DNA of 31,627 nucleotides from JARYLZ01 sp964388275 (GCA_964388275.1 CAYLZD010000040.1:1-31627); one strand, 5' to 3'; shown: positions 7,632 through 16,654, counted from the first letter of the stretch. A program made the numbers and translations. The notes: a model not told the origin generated them from the letters alone.

Positions 7632-9106
7632 GTAGTCGTGGGAAACAGCTTTTCCAAGTCCTTCTGATCCGGTTTCGGTGTCATGTAGCTGACAATCACG
7701 AGCGCTCCGATCGATACGAGTAGGCCCGGATATATGCTGGGTATACCCCATGGATCGCCGTCGATGAGCACCGAAGGAAAGGCGTTTGGAATGATTATGT
7801 CGAAAATCACAGCTGTCAGAGCTCCCAGAGTGATGCTCGCCAGGCCCGCTTGTCTCGTCGCCCTCTTCCAGGAGAGCGCGGCGAACAGCGCCGGCGTTAT
7901 CGCGACTCCGTACATCGTGTATGCGAAATACGCGTACTTGAGCACAGAGATGTTCAGTTCGTAATACGTGGGTATGAAGATCATCAGAAACGCGCACAGC
8001 CCCAGCACGACGATGAAGACTTTCTGCAGGGCCACCATCTTCTTCTGATCGGCGTTAGGATTGATGAAGCCCTGGTAAATATCCCGCATGATGTTGGTGG
8101 ACGGGCTCAACAGATAGTTCATACCCGTAGAGATCACTACCACGACCGCCGCGGCCAGAAGCAGCAAGCCGACAGGCGCCGGCACCATGTCTCGCGCGGC
8201 CATCAGAACCACGCTCGCGGGATCGAAGCCGGGCTTGTTCCAGAAATATGCGGAAGCGTACACGGCGATCACTACGACCACGGTCTCCACGATGATGGTC
8301 CCAACAATCCAAAGCGCCACGGCCTTTTTGGCATCCGCCGGAGTCTTCGCGCTGTAGAATTTCTGGTACATGCTCTGCACACCGAGCAGCAGAAACATTG
8401 TAGCCAGGAAGTAGCTCATTCCTTTCAGAAGTGGATATCGTCCGAAATCTTCCGTGAAGACCTGGAAATGCGAGGCGGGCAGGGCGTCCGTGATCGGACC
8501 CGAAGCGGTGGCCGTGAGAATCACGAAGGGAACTGCCACTATGCAGGCGAGCACGATTATTATTCCGTTTGGCAAATCCGTGTGAGCCACTGCAATCATT
8601 CCGCCGAGAGCGGTGAACAGGATCACGAATCCAGCGGCCAGCGCCTGGCCGGCTGCCACGCTCACGGCGCCGTCCGTTATGATGTTTATGATGTAGCCGC
8701 CTGCCCTGAACTGATACGAAACTATCGTGGTGAAAGCCACAACCAGCGCTATTGCGCCGAAAAGACGAGCGAAACGGCCGTACCGGACTTCCAGTATGTC
8801 GCCGATGGTGTACTGCCCGAACGTGCGTATTTTCGCGGCCAGAAAATATATGACGGCTATGCCCACCCAGGCGCCGGCCGGCATCCAGAGCGAACTCCAT
8901 CCCGCCTTGAACGCGTATTCCGCGCCGGCTATGAAAGTCCCGGAGCCGATCCACGTGCAGACCAGTGTGAACACCATCCTGGTCACTCCAAGACTGCGTC
9001 CCGCGACCATCATGTCTTCCTGGCTCTTCACGGCTCGGGATTTATAGAAATTGTACGCGGTCAACACAGCGAGATAGCTGAGAATTATAAGGACATAGGT
9101 GGTCAT
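7628..9106 (-). CDS. Sodium:solute symporter (SSS family)
   Basis: 492 residues, highly hydrophobic, with about 13 predicted membrane spans. The N-terminal pattern (short hydrophobic helix, then a SQEDMMVAGRSLG loop and TWIGSGTFIAGAEYAF) is the SSS signature, and the length fits the family. The ATG at 9104-9106 follows GGAGAG with a 4-nt spacer. It is 61 nt downstream of the M24 aminopeptidase stop, and its own stop overlaps the start of the protease gene, so the three probably form one operon. SSS proteins couple inward sodium flow to uptake of amino acids, sugars, carboxylates or similar solutes. The neighbouring proline-type aminopeptidase hints at proline or a peptide-derived amino acid, but this is inference from context only. 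Confidence 0.92.
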   Translation of the reverse strand: MTTYVLIILSYLAVLTAYNFYKSRAVKSQEDMMVAGRSLGVTRMVFTLVCTWIGSGTFIAGAEYAFKAGWSSLWMPAGAWVGIAVIYFLAAKIRTFGQYTIGDILEVRYGRFARLFGAIALVVAFTTIVSYQFRAGGYIINIITDGAVSVAAGQALAAGFVILFTALGGMIAVAHTDLPNGIIIVLACIVAVPFVILTATASGPITDALPASHFQVFTEDFGRYPLLKGMSYFLATMFLLLGVQSMYQKFYSAKTPADAKKAVALWIVGTIIVETVVVVIAVYASAYFWNKPGFDPASVVLMAARDMVPAPVGLLLLAAAVVVVISTGMNYLLSPSTNIMRDIYQGFINPNADQKKMVALQKVFIVVLGLCAFLMIFIPTYYELNISVLKYAYFAYTMYGVAITPALFAALSWKRATRQAGLASITLGALTAVIFDIIIPNAFPSVLIDGDPWGIPSIYPGLLVSIGALVIVSYMTPKPDQKDLEKLFPTTT

Positions 9107-9167
9107 TTTACTCTCCGCTTGAGTTGCTAATCGGTCGGGACGGTTTTTCCGTTCCGCGCTTCCGGTC

Positions 9168-10361
9168 TCAGACCTCCAAAGTCAGAATGGGAATCACGTC
9201 GATCTGCATCGGGCCTGTGACTTCCACGCTGCCCTCATCGGTCACGAACACGTCGATTTCCGTCCTGAATCCGATCTTTTCGTGTTCCATGTATATGCCC
9301 GGTTCCACGGAGAAACATGTTCCGGGTATGATTTTTCTCTCGTCCTTGGTTTCGAGATTGTCGATGTGCACTCCGTTTCCGTGCACCTCCTCGCCGATGT
9401 TATGGCCGGTCCTGTGAGTGAAGTACTCACCGTAACCTTTGGACTCTATCACCGCCCGGCAGGCGTCGTCCACTTCCCATCCGTGCAGGGGCATACCGGC
9501 GGCGAAACGCTCCCGCACGAGATTTAAAGCTGTATCCCGCGCATTACGCGCCACCTGGAAAATCTCCTCGATTCGCGGCGGAACCTCACGACCGATGTAT
9601 CCCATCCATGTGATGTCGTAATAGATGCTGCCTGGTTTGTCGAGTTTGGCCCAAAGATCAATGAGCACAAGGTCTCCTTCCTTCATCTCGTGGCTGTTGG
9701 CATCGGTCGGTTCGAAGTGAGGATCCGCCGCATGCTCGTTGACCGCGACGATAGGCCCGTCCTCCCAGTGCATGCCCTCGGCTTTCATCATTTCGTGCAT
9801 GAAACGTTGTATTTCCACCTCTTTGGGACGAAGGCCCGCCTTCACACGCCTGCCAATCTCTTTGAAGGCTGCGTCCTTGACCGCCTGCATGATCTCGCCG
9901 GCCCTGCGGTGGCTCTCGAAATCCTCCATCGATAGATGCGCCTCGAAACGCCCGACAAGGTCGCCGCTCGACACGACTTCGATGCCGAAGCCGCGTACGA
10001 GCTCCACTGTGCCGCCGTCGACTATCGATACGTACGGTATGGCGTTATTGGGCGAGTACTGCATAGCCACCCTTTTTGAATTCCCCAGCATGTCCCTGAG
10101 CATCGTATGCTGCTGCTGCCAGGGAAGATAGACACTTTTTGCGCCGGGCAGATGGTCGCAGCGCCAGGGCTCGATGCGATGCACCAGTTTCCGCGGTTCT
10201 CCCTCCGCGGGTATAAAGTAATACCAGCGACGCGAAGCGAAACGGCTCGTGTCCATTCCGAGTATGCGGGCCGCGATGGCATCGCGGTTGTGGAAATCAT
10301 AGAACAGCCAGCCGTCCAGGCCCGCCTCTTTCAATGCCTGCTGAATCGCGGTGAGATCCAT
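9168..10361 (-). CDS. M24-family metallopeptidase (Xaa-Pro aminopeptidase/prolidase-like)
   Basis: 397 residues. An N-terminal creatinase-like domain (about 1-145) precedes the pita-bread metallopeptidase domain. All five expected metal ligands are visible: Asp235 (LIDLWAKLD), Asp249 (YYDITWMG), His320 (RTGHNIGEEVHG), Glu353 (FSVEPGIYM) and Glu368 (RTEIDVFV), so it should be an active di-metal enzyme. There is no signal peptide, hence cytoplasmic. The start at 10359-10361 has an AAAGGAA site 5 nt upstream. It is the first gene of the minus-strand operon with the SSS symporter and the protease. Likely role: cleavage of Xaa-Pro di- or oligopeptides after uptake. Whether it is a true aminopeptidase P or a prolidase cannot be decided from sequence alone. 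Confidence 0.93.
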   Translation of the reverse strand: MDLTAIQQALKEAGLDGWLFYDFHNRDAIAARILGMDTSRFASRRWYYFIPAEGEPRKLVHRIEPWRCDHLPGAKSVYLPWQQQHTMLRDMLGNSKRVAMQYSPNNAIPYVSIVDGGTVELVRGFGIEVVSSGDLVGRFEAHLSMEDFESHRRAGEIMQAVKDAAFKEIGRRVKAGLRPKEVEIQRFMHEMMKAEGMHWEDGPIVAVNEHAADPHFEPTDANSHEMKEGDLVLIDLWAKLDKPGSIYYDITWMGYIGREVPPRIEEIFQVARNARDTALNLVRERFAAGMPLHGWEVDDACRAVIESKGYGEYFTHRTGHNIGEEVHGNGVHIDNLETKDERKIIPGTCFSVEPGIYMEHEKIGFRTEIDVFVTDEGSVEVTGPMQIDVIPILTLEV

Positions 10362-10580
10362 TGTGATTCCTTTCCTGGTGTTTGAGGTCGTTGGACAAAA
10401 TCAACTCAATGAGCGCAAGTTACTGAAGAGCGACTATATAAGCCACCTGCCGAGCGGGCGTTGATGGATCTCGCACGTGTCGCTGCGGGACATGCGGGAC
10501 CAAGCTGCGAATGCCCGCAACCCGGCGGCGGTCCGCGCTGGCTGCTGACGGGAATCGCCGTTTTCATTATTTTACGTGCC

Positions 10581-11711
10581 ATGATCGATAACAGACTGAT
10601 GCAAACGGACGGCATCGCCGTTTTGGATGGAAACGAACTTCTGATCAAGGGCGCTTTGGAAGCCGGCGCCGCGCTGATAACAGGGTATCCCGGATCGCCC
10701 GTGGCGAATGTGTTCGACGTTATAGAATCCAATCAGGAACTGTTCCGCCGGAAAGGCATCAAAGGCCTGATAGCGAACAACGAGAACCAGTCTGCGGCCA
10801 TCCTTCACGGCGCCATGAGCGTACCGGGAGTGTTCGCGATGACGATATTCAAGAGCGTCGGCGCCTACGTGGCGCTGGACGGCCTGGCCATCACCAATTA
10901 CACTGTCCCTGCCGAGGGCAGCGCCGCTATTTGCGTCGCCGGGGACGATCCGGCACTGTCCAGCACACAGGTCGGCGCCGATTCCAGGATAACTTTCTCG
11001 TCAACAAAGATTCCTGTCCTGGAGCCATCCACCAACCAGGAAATCAAGGACTGGATCGGAGAGGCCTTCCGTCTTGCGCGTGAGTCGCAACTGCTCGTGG
11101 GATGCATCATCACCACCAACCAGGCCGACGGGGGAGGGACGGTGCGAGTGTCGCAGAATGTTTTCCCGCTTGTAAACATGAACGAGCGGGCCCTGGTCGA
11201 CACCTCTTCGATAACACTCCGCGAACGGGTCAGCGTGCCGCCGAACTCCGCCTGGATGGAAAAGGACCTCCTGACCCGCCGCCTTCCGCGCTTCATCGAA
11301 CTGCTGCGTGAAGCCGGACTGAATGCCGTCGAAAAGGGTAGATACAGGACGTTGGGTTTTATCAGCAGCGGGAATGCCTGGAATTACCTGATGCACGCGC
11401 TCTTCGAGATGGACTGCGCCGGCCTTTATCCCGTTCTGAAGCTCGGCTGCACGTGGCCTGTCGATTCATCGATCGTCGAAAGCTTCTCTGCTGAAGTGGA
11501 TGAAATCATTGTCATTGAAGAGAAAAGAGGATTCGTTGAAGCGCAGATCAAGGAAATTCTCCGGGATGCACAACAGAGGGGCGCATCCCGTTTCATTCCG
11601 GTCTGGGGAAAGGCGTTCCCCGGAGTTTTGCAGGGAATACCCGAGGAAGGCGGCCTTACTCCAAGCATTCTGATCGACCGCATCGGAAGATTTCTCTTGG
11701 CCGCAAGCTGA
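10581..11711 (+). CDS. Indolepyruvate:ferredoxin oxidoreductase alpha subunit-like protein, N-terminal half only
   Basis: 376 residues from ATG 10581. An in-frame TTG at 10461 would add 40 residues with no family resemblance, and ATG 10599 is also possible. None has a clear Shine-Dalgarno site, and a weak CTGACG-N17-TATTTT box pair just upstream of 10581 would give an almost leaderless mRNA. It begins like IorA (LDGNELLIKGALEAGAALI, then GYPGSP), covering the pyrimidine-binding domain. It continues through domain II to IEEKRGFVEAQIKEIL, a conserved IorA stretch. It then stops where a full alpha subunit of roughly 600 residues or more would continue into the TPP-pyrophosphate and ferredoxin domains. 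No partner follows. Neighbours are an amino acid decarboxylase and a peroxidase, consistent with aromatic amino acid metabolism but not proof of it. Confidence 0.78.
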   Translation: MIDNRLMQTDGIAVLDGNELLIKGALEAGAALITGYPGSPVANVFDVIESNQELFRRKGIKGLIANNENQSAAILHGAMSVPGVFAMTIFKSVGAYVALDGLAITNYTVPAEGSAAICVAGDDPALSSTQVGADSRITFSSTKIPVLEPSTNQEIKDWIGEAFRLARESQLLVGCIITTNQADGGGTVRVSQNVFPLVNMNERALVDTSSITLRERVSVPPNSAWMEKDLLTRRLPRFIELLREAGLNAVEKGRYRTLGFISSGNAWNYLMHALFEMDCAGLYPVLKLGCTWPVDSSIVESFSAEVDEIIVIEEKRGFVEAQIKEILRDAQQRGASRFIPVWGKAFPGVLQGIPEEGGLTPSILIDRIGRFLLAAS

Positions 11712-11794
11712 ACACCTCCAAGCATTCCGCATCGATACGGCTTCCAGCCGTTCCCGGAAAATCATCTCAAACGCAGCCGTTTCAGGACCAAGCC

Positions 11795-13195
11795 ATGAAG
11801 CACAACCTTCTGTCGGAATTTCTTCCCCTCATTATGCAGCTTCACGACGATTGGAGAAGGCGTCGGCCCGACTTCGCCGAGGATGCGACCACACAAGTGG
11901 ACCCCGAACGCGTCCGCGCGGTCATCGACGAACTGTTCCTGCGCTTGGACGACAATTACCCGTTCTTTCATCCGTCCTATGCAGGCCAGATGCTCAAACC
12001 GCCCCATCCCGCGGCCATTCTCGGATACTTCGCCGCCCAGCTCATTAATCCTAACAATCACGCCCTGGACGGCGGTCCTGCCACCGGAAACATGGAAAAG
12101 GAGATAACCGCCGAACTGGCCGCCCTGTTCGGGTACGGCGATCATCTGGGCCATCTGACGGGCGGTGGTACCATCGCGAACCTCGAGGCTCTCTGGGTGG
12201 CGCGGAAGTTGAACCCCGATGCCGCGGTCGCCTTTTCCGAAAACGCGCATTATACTCATTCACGCATGTGCGAGGTGCTGGGCATGCGCGGGATCACTGT
12301 GCCCGCGGACGCGCGCGGAAAAATGGATGTAGATGCGCTTCGCGCCCTGGCGCTCTCCGAACATATCGGCGCCGTCGTCACCACGATTGGGAGCACCGGA
12401 TTGGGCGCGCTGGATCCGCTTCCCGAGATACTCGACATTGCGCGGTCGTTCGATCTCCGTGTTCATGCCGACGCAGCTTACGGCGGGTTCTTCCGGTTGA
12501 TCGCCGGGGACGGCGGCGACGCCGCTGATGCCCGAGTCTTCAACGCTCTCGGACAGTGCGACAGTATAGTTGTGGATCCGCACAAACACGGACTGCAGCC
12601 ATACGGCTGCGGCTGCGTCATTTTCCGCGATCCTTCAGTCGGACGCTTCTACAAGCACGACTCGCCTTACACTTATTTCACTTCGGACGAACTGCATCTG
12701 GGTGAGATCAGTCTCGAGTGTTCGCGCGCCGGCGCCTCGGCCGCAGCGCTCTGGACAACCATGCGGCTCCTCCCCTTCGTTTCCGATACCGGTCTCGGAG
12801 CTATGCTCCGCCGTTGCCGCACCGCCGCGCTGCGTTTCGCTGATTTCATCCGGACTTCCGAACATTTATACCTGATCCTGGAACCCGAATTGGACATTGT
12901 AGCGTTTTTCCCGATGGCCGGCGACTGGTCCTCAACCGCAATCTCGGAACTCTCCGCAAGGGTTTTCAAAACCGCGATGAACGACGAAAGAGCGCCGGTT
13001 TACCTCAGCCTTCTACGGGTAAAAACCAGCTTGTTGCAGGCCAGATACCCGAAAATAACGGCGGACGGGGAAAGCACGACGGTGCTGCGCAGCGTTCTCA
13101 TGAAACCGGAGCATGCATCATATGTGGACGTCCTGTTCCGTCGCATCGAGACCTTCGCAAGAATCGCCATATCATCAAACTGGAAAGAATCATGA
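11795..13195 (+). CDS. Group II PLP-dependent amino acid decarboxylase
   Basis: 466 residues, typical for the aromatic-L-amino-acid/tyrosine/glutamate decarboxylase fold. Visible landmarks are HPSYAGQM near the N-terminus and LTGGGTIANLEAL at 121-133 (phosphate-binding region). His152/His155 in AHYTHSR is a candidate for ring stacking, Asp226 in HADAAYGGFF contacts the pyridine nitrogen, and the PLP lysine is Lys264 in VVDPHKHGLQPYGCG. It lies 83 nt downstream of the IorA-like gene, and its TGA overlaps the ATG of the peroxidase gene (ATGA), so all three may be co-transcribed. It should release CO2 and an amine from an amino acid. The substrate (aromatic, glutamate, aspartate or other) cannot be assigned from these motifs. 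No signal peptide, so cytoplasmic. Confidence 0.88.
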   Translation: MKHNLLSEFLPLIMQLHDDWRRRRPDFAEDATTQVDPERVRAVIDELFLRLDDNYPFFHPSYAGQMLKPPHPAAILGYFAAQLINPNNHALDGGPATGNMEKEITAELAALFGYGDHLGHLTGGGTIANLEALWVARKLNPDAAVAFSENAHYTHSRMCEVLGMRGITVPADARGKMDVDALRALALSEHIGAVVTTIGSTGLGALDPLPEILDIARSFDLRVHADAAYGGFFRLIAGDGGDAADARVFNALGQCDSIVVDPHKHGLQPYGCGCVIFRDPSVGRFYKHDSPYTYFTSDELHLGEISLECSRAGASAAALWTTMRLLPFVSDTGLGAMLRRCRTAALRFADFIRTSEHLYLILEPELDIVAFFPMAGDWSSTAISELSARVFKTAMNDERAPVYLSLLRVKTSLLQARYPKITADGESTTVLRSVLMKPEHASYVDVLFRRIETFARIAISSNWKES

Positions 13196-13764
13196 AAATC
13201 GCAACAAAATACGTTCTTCTGACAGCGTTGTTCATCACATCCTCTTCCGCCCGGGCGCAGGACGGCTCGGAAGCATCGAGCGTACACTCGTATTCGATGA
13301 AAACCATAAACGGCGACGACAAGAAACTGGCGGATTACGCGGGATACACATTGCTGATCGTGAACACGGCATCACGCTGCGGTTACACTCCCCAGTACGA
13401 ATCGCTCGAGACTCTGTACCGCGAGTATAAAGACAAGGGATTGCGCATACTCGCCTTCCCGGCAAACAATTTCGGCGGCCAGGAACCCGGAACCAATGAA
13501 CAGATACTCGAGTTCTGCAAGACCAAATTCGATGTGAGTTTCGATCTCTTCTCCAAAATCAGCGTGAAAGGCGAAGACATCGATCCTCTGTACGCCTACC
13601 TGACCGGCAAATCCGGGTTCAACGGCGATATCAGATGGAATTTCACGAAATTCATCGTGGACGGCAACGGCAAGGTGGTCGCACGTTTCGAAACCAAGGT
13701 TGATCCGCTCTCCGACTCCGTAAAGCAGGCGATTGAAAAGAGCTTATCCGCAGGCGGTATATGA
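13192..13764 (+). CDS. Exported glutathione peroxidase-family thiol peroxidase
   Basis: 190 residues with an N-terminal signal peptide (residues 1-23, ending SSARAQ), so periplasmic. The catalytic tetrad of the GPx family is intact: Cys63 (NTASRCGYTPQY), Gln97 (NNFGGQEPG), Trp149 and Asn150 (IRWNFTKF). The peroxidatic residue is cysteine, not selenocysteine. Cys109 in LEFCKTKFDV is where yeast and plant 2-Cys GPx enzymes carry their resolving cysteine, so thioredoxin-type reductants rather than glutathione are the likely electron donors (inference from family knowledge). It reduces hydrogen or lipid peroxides. It is translationally coupled to the decarboxylase by an ATGA overlap. No terminator was recognised downstream. 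Confidence 0.93.
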   Translation: MKIATKYVLLTALFITSSSARAQDGSEASSVHSYSMKTINGDDKKLADYAGYTLLIVNTASRCGYTPQYESLETLYREYKDKGLRILAFPANNFGGQEPGTNEQILEFCKTKFDVSFDLFSKISVKGEDIDPLYAYLTGKSGFNGDIRWNFTKFIVDGNGKVVARFETKVDPLSDSVKQAIEKSLSAGGI

Positions 13765-13886
13765 CACGAAGCGGCATCCGGCGCCGACCGGTTTCAACGC
13801 CGGTGCAAGCCGTGAACTCCGCTTCCGGGGAAAGAAGGCTACCCGTTAGGCTCGCGGCGGCAGAGGATATATTTTTTTCCGGTTTG

Positions 13887-13915
13887 TTGCCGGGGGTTCC
13901 GCTTTTTCCTACATT
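13887..13915 (+). promoter_or_regulatory. Candidate promoter for the LysE-type exporter
   Basis: TTGCCG (13887-13892) and TACATT (13910-13915) are spaced by 17 nt. Transcription would start near 13922, leaving a leader of about 33 nt before the ATG at 13955. The rest of the 13765-13954 gap shows no gene. Confidence 0.33.
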
Positions 13916-13954
13916 CTTCGTTTGGATCACGGCTGTCCAGGATCCTATAACAAC

Positions 13955-14653
13955 ATGCAACTTCTGCTCAGCTTTGTAATCGGCGCCGCGGTGGGAATCT
14001 TGATGACCGTGCCGCTCGGCCCGACATCAATCTACGTGGCTCAGCGCACTTTGAACAATGAGACGCGAAAAGGCATGCATGTCGCGATGGGATCCGTTAT
14101 CATCGACATTCTGTATTGTCTTGTCATATCTCTGGGACTCATTTCCCTGGTGTCGCAATACATTCAGAACGAGTACGTCCAACTCGGCTTCAGCATTTTT
14201 CTGATCTTGTACGGGGCGAGAATGCTGTTTTTCGACGGGAAAAAGGCGGCGCCGGCGCCCGAGAGGCTGCCGAGTCAGAGCAAGCGTTTCATGGAAAAGC
14301 GCGGCCCGCTGAACGTGCTGTTGGGCACGGTGATGGCCCTTTCGAATCCCACGTTGTTCATCTCCTGGACGGCAGTGATCGGTTTTCTTTCCGCCAACGG
14401 TCTTCTGCCCGGACATTTTTTCGATAAAGTGATTTTTTCCTTCGCCACCGGCTTCGGAAGTCTTCTCTGGTTCCTCGGTCTGGCGCTCTTCGTGCGCAGC
14501 AGGCGTCATACCCTCTCGCCCGGCTTCGTGCGAAAGGCAGGGGCGGTTACGGCAATGGTCGTGATAGTGTTCGGCATCTATTTCTCGGTCACCGTGATCA
14601 CCCATTTCGGCCGGTCGGTGAATTCCCTGCCCGGCGGCGCGCTGATGCTTTAA
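13955..14653 (+). CDS. LysE/RhtB-family translocator
   Basis: 232 residues from ATG 13955; an in-frame TTG at 13922 adds 11 residues that do not look like the family N-terminus. About six membrane segments are visible. The family pattern near the N-terminus (GILMTVPLGPTSIYV) and the second half-motif (LLGTVMALSNPTLFISW) fit LysE-type exporters, and the length is slightly above the usual 200-220. Such proteins export amino acids or derivatives across the inner membrane; the substrate here is unknown. It lies in the plus-strand run after the peroxidase and 39 nt before the BNR-repeat gene. Export of an amine or amino acid related to the upstream decarboxylase is possible, but there is no direct evidence. 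Confidence 0.82.
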   Translation: MQLLLSFVIGAAVGILMTVPLGPTSIYVAQRTLNNETRKGMHVAMGSVIIDILYCLVISLGLISLVSQYIQNEYVQLGFSIFLILYGARMLFFDGKKAAPAPERLPSQSKRFMEKRGPLNVLLGTVMALSNPTLFISWTAVIGFLSANGLLPGHFFDKVIFSFATGFGSLLWFLGLALFVRSRRHTLSPGFVRKAGAVTAMVVIVFGIYFSVTVITHFGRSVNSLPGGALML

Positions 14654-14692
14654 CCGCGGAGCTTCCTGCCACATACAAGCGGGATTTTCACG

Positions 14693-16378
14693 ATGCGTAT
14701 GCGTATCAAAAACATGGCACGGAATCATTCGACATCGGAGGATCGCAAATCGGGAGCACGGTCCGGCAAATGCAGTGGACTGTTGCTGTTCTGCGCGCCG
14801 GCCATCCTATTGTCATCGGCAATGGAATTGATCGCTCAGCCGGCAAATATCCGGATCAGCCGTCCCGGCGGCTACCCGGAAGAAGTGTCCATCGCCATCA
14901 ATCCAAAAAATCCCGACAACATTATCGCGGGAGCGAACCTGAGGCATTATTTCTGGTCGGAGGACGGAGGCGCCACCTGGGATCAGTCGCAGCTGCCGCC
15001 GGGAACCCACGGCGATCCCTGCGTTATCTTCGACGCGGACGGAAGAGCATATTACGCGCATCTGACTCAGGGATGGGACGCCATAACGGTGCGGCGCAGC
15101 GATGACGGCGGTAAGACATGGTCCGCAGGCGTCAAACTCCGCGGACCCAGCTCTGACTCGGCCCGCGCGGGTTCTTTCTACGAGTCGAGCCTTCAGGACA
15201 AGGAATGGCTGTGCGCCGACATCACCGGAAGCCGTTTTCGCGGAAATATCTATGCGTCCTGGACGGATTTCACCAGATACGGCAGTCAGGATCCGAAGGA
15301 CAGCTCGGTGATCGTATTCGCCCGCTCCACCGACCGCGGCGTCACGTTCGAACCATTCGTCCGCGTCAGCGACCATGCAGGAAACGCCGTGGACGGTGAC
15401 AACACCGTGGAAGGCGCCGTGCCGGCCGTCGGACCCGAAGGCGAGGTTTATATCTCCTGGGCCGGACCGAACGGATTGTATTTCGACAAGTCACTGGACG
15501 GCGGCGTTACTTGGGGAGATGACCTCGTGATCAGCGATATGCCCGGAGGGTGGGATATCAACATACGCGGGCTTTCGAGAGCGAACGGGCTCCCGATCAC
15601 GGTTTGCGACGTATCGAGCGGTCCGTATCGCGGAAATGTGTACGTCAATTGGGTGGATCTGCGCAACGGCGACGCCGACGTGTTCATCGCCCGTTCGACG
15701 GATCGCGGAAGCACGTGGTCGCTTCCCGTCCGAGTAAACGACGATGCGCCGGCCAACGGCAAGGAACAGTTTTTCACCTGGGCGGTGGTGGATCCGGTGA
15801 CCGGAGAACTGACGGTGGTTTATTACGACAGACGGCGATATGACGGCGATTCCACGGACGTGTATCTGGCGAGATCCGCGGACGGCGGGCTGACCTTCAG
15901 CAATGAATGCATCAGTGAGGCGGCGTTTTTCCCCACTGCCATGGTTTTCATGGGAGATTACAATTGCGTCGCCGCCTATGGAGGAAGGATTCGTCCGATT
16001 TGGACCCGTCTGCACGACGGAAATCTTTCCATTCACACCGCTCTGATCGACGACGAACCGTCCGGCATCTTTGCTCCCTCGGAGGGGGAAGTCGTCGTTT
16101 TCAATGCCTTTCCCAATCCGATCACACTGGCTTCGAGTTTCAGCGCAACGGTTCGAATCGGTTCTCTTCCGGCCGGACCCGTAGAAGTGTCGCTGTACGA
16201 TCTGATAGGCAGGCGTGCGGTCGTCGTGTACCGTGGGAGAATTGAGAACGGCGTCTTGGAGCACGCGATCGACGCTCGCCATCTTCCGGCGGGGCAATAC
16301 ATCTGCCGGCTGACGGCGTCCTCTCGATCGGGCGCCGGCGTCATTACGCAAAACCGGCTGTTGACTGTTCTGAAATGA
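14693..16378 (+). CDS. Secreted BNR-repeat (sialidase-fold) protein with T9SS sorting domain
   Basis: 561 residues from ATG 14693; ATGs at 14699 and 14714 are alternatives. The N-terminus is long and basic, with a hydrophobic core about 28-45 and probable signal cleavage after LIAQ. At least six BNR/Asp-box motifs of the form SxDxGxTW/F are spread along the chain (near residues 88, 135, 212, 266, 334 and 395), which marks a six-bladed sialidase-like propeller. Residues about 471-561 form a T9SS C-terminal sorting domain (NAFPNPITLASSF to NRLLTVLK). It is therefore exported to the cell surface or medium. The arginine triad and nucleophile pair of true sialidases could not be confirmed by eye, so glycosidase activity is uncertain and a binding role is equally possible. 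Confidence 0.88.
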   Translation: MRMRIKNMARNHSTSEDRKSGARSGKCSGLLLFCAPAILLSSAMELIAQPANIRISRPGGYPEEVSIAINPKNPDNIIAGANLRHYFWSEDGGATWDQSQLPPGTHGDPCVIFDADGRAYYAHLTQGWDAITVRRSDDGGKTWSAGVKLRGPSSDSARAGSFYESSLQDKEWLCADITGSRFRGNIYASWTDFTRYGSQDPKDSSVIVFARSTDRGVTFEPFVRVSDHAGNAVDGDNTVEGAVPAVGPEGEVYISWAGPNGLYFDKSLDGGVTWGDDLVISDMPGGWDINIRGLSRANGLPITVCDVSSGPYRGNVYVNWVDLRNGDADVFIARSTDRGSTWSLPVRVNDDAPANGKEQFFTWAVVDPVTGELTVVYYDRRRYDGDSTDVYLARSADGGLTFSNECISEAAFFPTAMVFMGDYNCVAAYGGRIRPIWTRLHDGNLSIHTALIDDEPSGIFAPSEGEVVVFNAFPNPITLASSFSATVRIGSLPAGPVEVSLYDLIGRRAVVVYRGRIENGVLEHAIDARHLPAGQYICRLTASSRSGAGVITQNRLLTVLK

Positions 16379-16417
16379 CGCGATCAACCGGCATTTCAGG
16401 AGACCGGGCGTCATGAT

Positions 16418-16446
16418 TTGCTCTAACGGAGAAAGAAGTATATATT
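16418..16446 (+). promoter_or_regulatory. Candidate promoter for the PAS/GAF sensor gene
   Basis: TTGCTC (16418-16423) and TATATT (16441-16446) are 17 nt apart, 209 nt before the ATG at 16655. The rest of the 16379-16654 gap holds no gene; it shows several ATTGCG words around 16505-16550, including the 8-bp palindrome TTGCGCAA, but no clear operator. A leader of about 200 nt would be long. Confidence 0.35.
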
Positions 16447-16654
16447 TTGCATATAGGCGGTTTAAAGGGAGATAGGGCGTCAGGATAAATCAGCACTTCG
16501 TCCAATTGCGTTGCACCATATACGATTGCGCAAGGCGTAATTGCGGATAAAGCCGGTGTTTTTGAGATCCCGATACCGAGGCGGAAAATCTGCCGGTTGT
16601 CAGGGCGACTTACATCAGAGTACCTCGTAAATCAGACGAGCCAATCAGGCCACA

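Noticed and set aside
7850..9130. 426-codon open frame on the plus strand
   Set aside because: Antisense shadow of the SSS symporter, very rich in His, Arg and Gln and without family motifs.
10431..10442. TATATA box as a promoter between the divergent aminopeptidase and IorA-like genes
   Set aside because: No acceptable -35 box at 16-18 nt on either strand.
10461..10580. N-terminal extension of the IorA-like protein starting at TTG 10461
   Set aside because: The added 40 residues (Pro/Gly/Cys-rich, then a short hydrophobic run) do not match IorA, and no ribosome-binding site precedes the TTG.
16505..16550. Repeated ATTGCG words including TTGCGCAA
   Set aside because: Too short and irregular to call an operator.
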